Source: Paludibacter sp. 47-17 (GTDB lineage Bacteria; Bacteroidota; Bacteroidia; Bacteroidales; Paludibacteraceae). From it: a stretch of 64,000 nt of DNA. The stretch's first letter is position 1. Each line of letters begins with the position of its first letter. Under the pieces are notes generated by a model. That model was not told the DNA's origin and did no database searches. It saw nothing but the letters and a program-made list of their open reading frames with translations. Where the stretch lies: the NCBI GenBank assembly GCA_001898935.1, contig MKVT01000014.1, positions 62,001-126,000 of the forward strand, in the 5' to 3' direction. The translations under genes were made by a program, and so were the position numbers. Positions 59,550 to 64,000 of the stretch are shown here, one piece after another.

Positions 59550-60113
59550 ATGAAAAGGACATTGTATATTTTGTTGGTTTTGCATCTGTTTTGCATAAGC
59601 CTGTTTGCTCAAAACGAGAGCTTGAAAACAGGCTCTTTACCTGTTTTTGCTGTGGCAGATAAAGATGTTTCCGCTTTTCTTGATAGTTTTATTATAGAGG
59701 CTCAAAATTATAATAGCCATTATCCCTCAATCGCCTTTTTTATGTACATTGACTTATATGATAGTAAGGATATGCCTTATGGTTTGGATTTGGAGTTAAG
59801 AAAACAAGAAGAACACTCGGATTCCATAATCTTATACAAACACCCTAATTGCCGACAGATAGTAGTATCTCACAACAATCATTTATTTGTAACGACTATT
59901 TGTAAATACCCTAATTTTGACAATAAAGTTCGGACCCCGACTGCAGTATTAAAGAAAACGAAGAAAAAACATAAGGTATATTATCAAAAACCGCCTTTGG
60001 ATTATTTCCGTGATAATCCAACAAAAGACGGGGTTCCTTACGAAAATAAGTTATTTGGGTGGTATTATTACTATCACGGACATTGGCAAAAGGAAGTAGA
60101 AATTATATTCTAA
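59550..60113 (+). CDS. Exported protein of unknown family, candidate immunity protein
   Basis: 187 residues, A+T-rich compared with the flanking glycosidase genes. The first 21 residues are a clear signal peptide ending LFAQ, so the product is periplasmic or outer-membrane associated. The body has alternating aromatic and charged stretches (YPSIAFFMYIDLYDSKD, about 55-71; a basic KKTKKKHKVYYQK near 132-144; FGWYYYYHGHW near 170-180). No known motif is recognised. The 5-bp spacing after an RHS toxin tip is the classic place of an immunity gene. The function is inferred from position only. Confidence 0.72.
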   Translation: MKRTLYILLVLHLFCISLFAQNESLKTGSLPVFAVADKDVSAFLDSFIIEAQNYNSHYPSIAFFMYIDLYDSKDMPYGLDLELRKQEEHSDSIILYKHPNCRQIVVSHNNHLFVTTICKYPNFDNKVRTPTAVLKKTKKKHKVYYQKPPLDYFRDNPTKDGVPYENKLFGWYYYYHGHWQKEVEIIF

Positions 60114-60400
60114 TAATGGGTTTTAGGGAAATCTATGCTATTGCAAAAAAATAGTGTAAATAAAATTGGCGGACTTGGTCGTTTTCAACCCTTAAAAGTA
60201 AGCGGTAATGTGTCCAACTAAATTCTGAACGCAGTGCGTTCATTTTCCCATTTTTGGTAAAATTGTTTCATGTACCAAAGGTTTCTGAAATAACTCTTAT
60301 GTCTGTATTAATTTATTTGTTGAGCCTATCAATTACTTTCATCGTTTTTTTACCATTCGTTTAAATCGCATTTCGATTGTTCACAAGGAACAGTCAAAAC

Positions 60401-60576
60401 AGGAGGGTGTCCCACAAGGTCATCCTCTTTCTTTGTGTTTTATGCAGCTTTTAGTTGAAAAAAGTTTTCAGTATTCATTTTTTGTGAACAATTATGTTGC
60501 AAGATCAACATCATACTTATTAAATCATATATGTATGGTGGAAAAAAATGTGTCAAAAAAAATGACACACCCTCCT
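60401..60576. mobile_element. Possible insertion-sequence remnant or MITE
   Basis: Perfect 10-bp inverted repeats AGGAGGGTGT (60401-60410) and ACACCCTCCT (60567-60576) bound 176 bp of noncoding A+T-rich sequence. GAGGGTGT-type ends occur in several Bacteroidota insertion sequences. No transposase frame and no target duplication are visible, and the right end overlaps the GH105 terminator, so chance remains possible. Confidence 0.35.
60542..60569 (-). terminator. Terminator of the GH105 gene
   Basis: TGTGTCA (60549-60555) pairs with TGACACA (60563-60569). On the minus strand the stem is followed by seven T (60548-60542), 20 bp after the GH105 stop. Confidence 0.8.
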
Positions 60577-60588
60577 CTCGATCCGGCT

Positions 60589-61989
60589 TTACTTCACCCA
60601 AAAAATCGGTTCATTGGTGGATTGCGGCTCCGCATAGAACTGCACGGCACTGTCGTTCATTTTAGGATGTGCCCGGGAGGCCAGCCGGATCATCTCGCCA
60701 CCGGCCAGCAATACGGGTCCGTAGCCATGGGCTGCATAGCGGTGTACGGGACGGTAATAATAAAAAGCCGGATCGAAGCCCATTCCGGTACCTACGCAGG
60801 TATTCAGCACTTCGCCTTTTTCGTTTACCATGGTAGCTACGGCATTCCAACCCAGGGTGGCTACCGGTCCGTAGGCCAGTGCATCGATCCAGCCTTCGTT
60901 GATCGAACGGGCAATGCAGTAGGTAAAAATGGCGGTAGCCGAGGTTTCAAGATAAGAGTCGTTGCGATCGAGCAGCTGGTGCCAGAATCCTTCGCCCGAC
61001 TGACAGGCGGCCAATCCACGGATATGGCGCCGGAGCAGGCTCAACACTTCGTCGCGGCCGGGATACCCGGCGGGTATGGCATCCAGTACTTCTACCAGGG
61101 TAAGAATAGCCCAGCCATTGGCGCGTCCCCAATGAAATGCAGGATGATCGCCCATGCTTTCGACCCAGCCATGCCGAAACAAATCCTTCCCGGGCACAAA
61201 CATGCGACCGGCAAACAGCCTCACCTGCCTGATTGCTTCGTCGTAATAACGATTTTCGCCGCTGTAACGCCCCATATGGGCGATAGCCGGAATTGCCATA
61301 TACATATCGTCGAGCCAAACCGTGTTATGCTGCGGCCGGTTGCGGGCAAAAATTCCGTCGGCCAACCGGTATTCCTTGTGCATAATATAATCGATGTACG
61401 TCGCAATACGGTCGCCCAACTGCAACTTCATCCCCTGGTTTTCGGCTTTTATCATCGCGGCACACATCGCCCCGGCATCGTCGAGCGCTTCCGGATGCAG
61501 CATTTGGCGCATCTGCGGCTCCACTATCCCTTCTTTGCGCAAGGTTTCGAAATAAGGAGCTACCGAGGCCAAAAACCCGAACCGGTCCGATACATACTTC
61601 AGGTAGCGCGTATCGCCCGTTGCGTTGCCAACGTGCAGCATGGCCGAATAGGTCACACCCCATTCGTAGCTGGCCAGGCGGAACGTGCCCCGTTCGAGCA
61701 TCGAATTTTTAGTTATTTTCTTCCAGTCCTTCAGCGGTTCACCGCTCGATGTATCCACCACGCGCGTAGGAGTTGCTTTTTCGAGAAATGCCAACACGCG
61801 ATCGGTAACTTCCTTCACCTTAGCCGGCTCAACCACACCATAAGGAACTTTATACGAAGGCTTCATGAGGTGGAGCGGTGTATTGAAATCGTTGCTGTGC
61901 TCGTTGGTTTCGATTAACTGAGCTTGCATCGAAACGGCCGAAAAGAAAAGGCAACTCACTGCCACTAACAAAAAACGGAAGGTATTCAT
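60589..61989 (-). CDS. GH105 unsaturated rhamnogalacturonyl/glucuronyl hydrolase
   Basis: 466 residues, somewhat longer than the usual 370-400. The signal peptide ends near SMQAQ. The (alpha/alpha)6 barrel shows RLASYEWGVTYSAMLHVG (about 104-121), ALDDAGAM (about 168) with the catalytic Asp region, TVWLDDMYMAIPAIAHMGRY (about 223-242) and the substrate-site HWGRANGWAI near 287. It hydrolyses the unsaturated uronic acid left at the non-reducing end by lyases such as PL1. With CE12 about 100 bp upstream on the same strand it forms a probable pectin or rhamnogalacturonan pair. Confidence 0.92.
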   Translation of the reverse strand: MNTFRFLLVAVSCLFFSAVSMQAQLIETNEHSNDFNTPLHLMKPSYKVPYGVVEPAKVKEVTDRVLAFLEKATPTRVVDTSSGEPLKDWKKITKNSMLERGTFRLASYEWGVTYSAMLHVGNATGDTRYLKYVSDRFGFLASVAPYFETLRKEGIVEPQMRQMLHPEALDDAGAMCAAMIKAENQGMKLQLGDRIATYIDYIMHKEYRLADGIFARNRPQHNTVWLDDMYMAIPAIAHMGRYSGENRYYDEAIRQVRLFAGRMFVPGKDLFRHGWVESMGDHPAFHWGRANGWAILTLVEVLDAIPAGYPGRDEVLSLLRRHIRGLAACQSGEGFWHQLLDRNDSYLETSATAIFTYCIARSINEGWIDALAYGPVATLGWNAVATMVNEKGEVLNTCVGTGMGFDPAFYYYRPVHRYAAHGYGPVLLAGGEMIRLASRAHPKMNDSAVQFYAEPQSTNEPIFWVK

Positions 61990-62088
61990 AAAGAAGTTGA
62001 TATTGGATTATTAATTATCTCCGGGTGTATCAGGATAATAAAAACAGCTATTCGCAACCAACTAATCGTCGGTCGGCGCTACAAAAAC

Positions 62089-62904
62089 TCATCTTTTGCG
62101 TGATCGCACCAGCGACCATTTCGACACCGGCAGCTGTTTCTGTTCCGACAGCAACTCAGCCACGATACGGGCATTGAGCTGGGCACCGGCATAAGAAGTG
62201 TGGGTATGGTCGCCATGAAACATGAGTTGAACCAGTTTTTTACCCATACTTTCGTACTCGGTGGCAATGCGATCGTTCAGATCGATATAGATGCCCTTTT
62301 CCATGGCCGCCGCTTCTTTCGACCATTGGCCGAAACCCTCGGTATTACGGATAATCTGCGTACTGTCGAGCGTCACGAAATTATTCCGGGGAATATGTGA
62401 AAAAACAATCGGTATGGCTTTTTTAGCTTTAGCTTCACGAACGTATTTGCGCATGTACCAACCAAACGAATGCACCGTATCGGGCAGTTGCGTACTTTCC
62501 ATGACCACCACCGTATCGCAGTCGTGGTTGCCTTTGAGCGACGCCCGGGCACGGCCGGTATTCAGCGGACCCGAATCGTTGTGGCCGAACTGAATCAGCA
62601 CATAATCGCCGGGCTGGAGCTGATCGAGCACCCGCTTCCAGCGTCCTTCACTGATAAACGTACGGCTGCTGCGGCCTCCCATCGCATGATTATCGAACCT
62701 CACCTGCGTGGTGTCAAAATATTGCCAGAGGAAACTCCCCCACCCCCACTGTCCGTTACTTCCATCGCCGCGACCGTTTTTCACCGTCGAATCGCCAATC
62801 ATAAAAACAGTTGGTTTACTTTTCTTTTTCCCGGCAGCTACCGGTTCTACCGCTGCCCCCATCATCAGGAATGCCACGATAGCCATCCATATCCATTTTT
62901 TCAT
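62089..62904 (-). CDS. Rhamnogalacturonan acetylesterase-like SGNH hydrolase (CE12 type)
   Basis: 271 residues from the ATG at 62904, which begins the signal peptide MKKWIWMAIVAFLMMG; 13 upstream in-frame codons are rejected. The SGNH blocks are MIGDSTVKNG (block I, Ser, about 33-42), MGGRSSRTF (block II Gly), QFGHNDSG (block III Asn) and HGDHTHTSY (block V Asp-x-x-His, about 230). A basic tail RSRKR ends the protein. Such enzymes remove acetyl groups from rhamnogalacturonan, giving lyases and hydrolases access. Next gene downstream is GH105. Confidence 0.9.
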   Translation of the reverse strand: MKKWIWMAIVAFLMMGAAVEPVAAGKKKSKPTVFMIGDSTVKNGRGDGSNGQWGWGSFLWQYFDTTQVRFDNHAMGGRSSRTFISEGRWKRVLDQLQPGDYVLIQFGHNDSGPLNTGRARASLKGNHDCDTVVVMESTQLPDTVHSFGWYMRKYVREAKAKKAIPIVFSHIPRNNFVTLDSTQIIRNTEGFGQWSKEAAAMEKGIYIDLNDRIATEYESMGKKLVQLMFHGDHTHTSYAGAQLNARIVAELLSEQKQLPVSKWSLVRSRKR

Positions 62905-63064
62905 TGGTATCTTAATTTTTAAATAAATCAATTGGGAATACAAAAAAAATAATAAAAAGTAAGACTATCAAGTCCGAAGACCTAAAAACCAGAAATCTGC
63001 AACACACTCCATACCTTTGTACTATATTCCATGCCCGAACACCTCCCCGACAGGCGAAAAGCTG

Positions 63065-63072
63065 TATATTTG
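63065..63072 (+). promoter_or_regulatory. Candidate -7 box upstream of the GH42 gene
   Basis: TATATTTG (TAnnTTTG) lies 34 bp before the start codon. A second match, TACCTTTG at 63012-63019, could serve instead. Neither has a clear -33 TTTG. Confidence 0.42.
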
Positions 63073-63106
63073 CGGAAGTAAATATCCCTTAAAAACAGTA
63101 TATACC

Positions 63107-64000
63107 ATGCGTAGTTTAGTACTTATCGGTCTGATAGCAGCCCTTGTTGGTCTGCAAGCCGAAAATCCTTTTTTTGCTCCCGAAAAGCTCACCGAAACAG
63201 GTGTTTATTATTATCCCGAAGCCTGGGATCCGGCTCAATGGGACCGCGATTTGAAGAAAATGGCCGATATGGGATTCGAATTCACCCATTTCGGCGAATT
63301 TGCCTGGGCGCAGATGGAGCCTGCGGAAGGCAGGTACGATTTCGGCTGGCTCGACAAAGCCCTGGAGCTTGCTCACAAAAACGGATTGAAAGTGATCCTG
63401 TGTACACCGGTAGCAACGCCTCCGGTATGGCTGGTGCGTAAATATCCCGAAGTGCTGGTGAAGATGGCCGACGGACAGCTGGCACAACACGGCACCCGGG
63501 CACATTATTCGTGGTCGAGCCCCAAATACCGGGAACTGACTTCACGCATTGTAGAAGAACTGGGCAAACGGTATGGCAACGATCCCAGGGTGTGGGGATG
63601 GCAACTCGATAATGAACCTTCGCATTACGGAACGATCGATTACAGCGATGCGGCTCAGGAGGCGTTCAGGCAGTGGTTACAAAAAAAATACGGAACCATC
63701 GGCGCCTTGAACAAGGCCTGGGGAACCGCCTTTTGGTCGGGCCTGTATGCTTCTTTTTCGGAAATCGAGCTTCCGAACCCGACCCGCTTGTATTCAGGAA
63801 TAGCTTCGCCCACCTCGATGGTCGATATGAAACGTTTTCATGCCGACGAAGCCGCAGCCTTTTTAAGCCTGCAAAACCAATTGCTGAAAAAGCATTTGTC
63901 GCCGAAGCAATTCGTCACCACCAATTTCATGCACGAATACACCAATGTGGACCCCTGGCGCAGTACCGATCTCGATTTTATAAGTTACACAGCCTATTTG
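63107..64000 (+). CDS. GH42 beta-galactosidase (3' end beyond window)
   Basis: 298 codons are open to the window edge. The signal peptide ends near GLQAE (19). The N-terminal TIM-barrel segments of GH42 are visible: TGVYYYPEAWDPAQWDRDL (about 31-49), MGFEFTHFGEFAWAQMEP (about 54-71), TPVATPPVWLVRKYPEVL (about 98-115) and WGWQLDNEPSHYG (about 162-174), whose Glu in NEP is the acid/base. The nucleophile lies past the window. It removes terminal beta-galactose from galactan or arabinogalactan side chains, fitting the surrounding pectin-type enzymes, but is transcribed away from CE12. Confidence 0.9.
   Translation, partial: MRSLVLIGLIAALVGLQAENPFFAPEKLTETGVYYYPEAWDPAQWDRDLKKMADMGFEFTHFGEFAWAQMEPAEGRYDFGWLDKALELAHKNGLKVILCTPVATPPVWLVRKYPEVLVKMADGQLAQHGTRAHYSWSSPKYRELTSRIVEELGKRYGNDPRVWGWQLDNEPSHYGTIDYSDAAQEAFRQWLQKKYGTIGALNKAWGTAFWSGLYASFSEIELPNPTRLYSGIASPTSMVDMKRFHADEAAAFLSLQNQLLKKHLSPKQFVTTNFMHEYTNVDPWRSTDLDFISYTAYL

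Larger units (their letters stand above)
60114..60588. other. Degraded A+T-rich stretch after the toxin cassette
   Basis: This 475-bp region carries no gene I can support. It holds a small palindrome GAACGC/GCGTTC (60227-60241) followed by T-rich sequence, possibly a terminator of the cassette. It also holds a 28-codon frame (60134-60220), a 10-bp inverted repeat pair (60401-60410 and 60567-60576) and the GH105 terminator. Confidence 0.6.

Noticed and set aside
60433-61917. A 494-codon plus-strand open frame opposite GH105
   Set aside because: It has no start context and no protein-like motifs, and it mirrors a clear GH105 gene. Codon bias of the real gene (many TCG/CGA-type codons) leaves long antisense frames throughout this window.
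1-64000. CRISPR arrays, rRNA genes, prophage or plasmid origin
   Set aside because: I found no regularly spaced repeats, no rRNA segments, no phage structural genes and no replication genes in the window.
38000-64000. Ulvan-utilisation locus
   Set aside because: GH105, GH43 and a propeller lyase candidate would fit, but there are no sulfatases, and PL1, CE12 and GH42 point to pectin or rhamnogalacturonan instead.

Overview
The window reads as a chromosome segment of a Bacteroidota bacterium, most likely in or near the order Bacteroidales. The signs are a SusC/SusD pair, five proteins ending in what looks like a type IX secretion (T9SS) sorting domain, a mitochondrial-type acn-gltA-icd operon, almost no Shine-Dalgarno sequences, and repeated TAnnTTTG promoter boxes. 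I cannot fix the genus. A CrtW-type carotenoid ketolase (an O2-dependent enzyme family) and a DNA photolyase suggest a light-exposed, at least oxygen-tolerant life.

Bases 1-31957 are mostly housekeeping. A minus-strand dxs-trkA-trkH run (isoprenoid precursor and K+ uptake) is followed by the plus-strand ilvD-ilvB-ilvN-ilvC operon for branched-chain amino acids. That operon is preceded by a complete attenuator: a 22-residue leader peptide almost solid in Ile/Leu/Val, mutually exclusive antiterminator and terminator hairpins, and a good Bacteroidota promoter. Next come a photolyase, the oxidative TCA branch (acn-gltA-icd), tRNA-Thr(CGT), and an alpha-glucan cluster (debranching enzyme, GT4 glucan synthase-like enzyme, GH57). 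After these are a divergent pair of carotenoid genes (crtW and a CrtYcd-type cyclase), CCA-adding enzyme, an S9 prolyl oligopeptidase lipoprotein, tRNA-Met(CAT), thioredoxin, a cold-shock-domain protein, RhlE-type helicase, a membrane GT2, a phosphoribosyltransferase-HAD fusion and purU.

Bases 32120-64000 are accessory and dominated by plant-polysaccharide use. The region opens with susC-susD and three large T9SS-exported proteins of unclear role. It continues with GH115, GH43, a BNR-propeller/PA14/T9SS protein, a GH95-GH43 fusion, a PL1 pectate lyase, a GH105 unsaturated uronyl hydrolase, a CE12-like acetylesterase and a GH42 beta-galactosidase cut by the window end. Together these suit pectin, rhamnogalacturonan or arabinogalactan-like substrates. 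Several enzymes are exported by T9SS rather than made as surface lipoproteins.

Inside this block (58.6-60.6 kb) sits an A+T-rich island. It holds a 5'-truncated RHS fragment ending in a complete JAMM metalloprotease motif (JAB-like toxin tip), followed 5 bp later by a small exported protein of unknown family that is the natural candidate immunity gene, then a degraded intergenic stretch with a 10-bp terminal inverted repeat. This orphan toxin/immunity cassette and the ilv attenuator are the two most interesting items.
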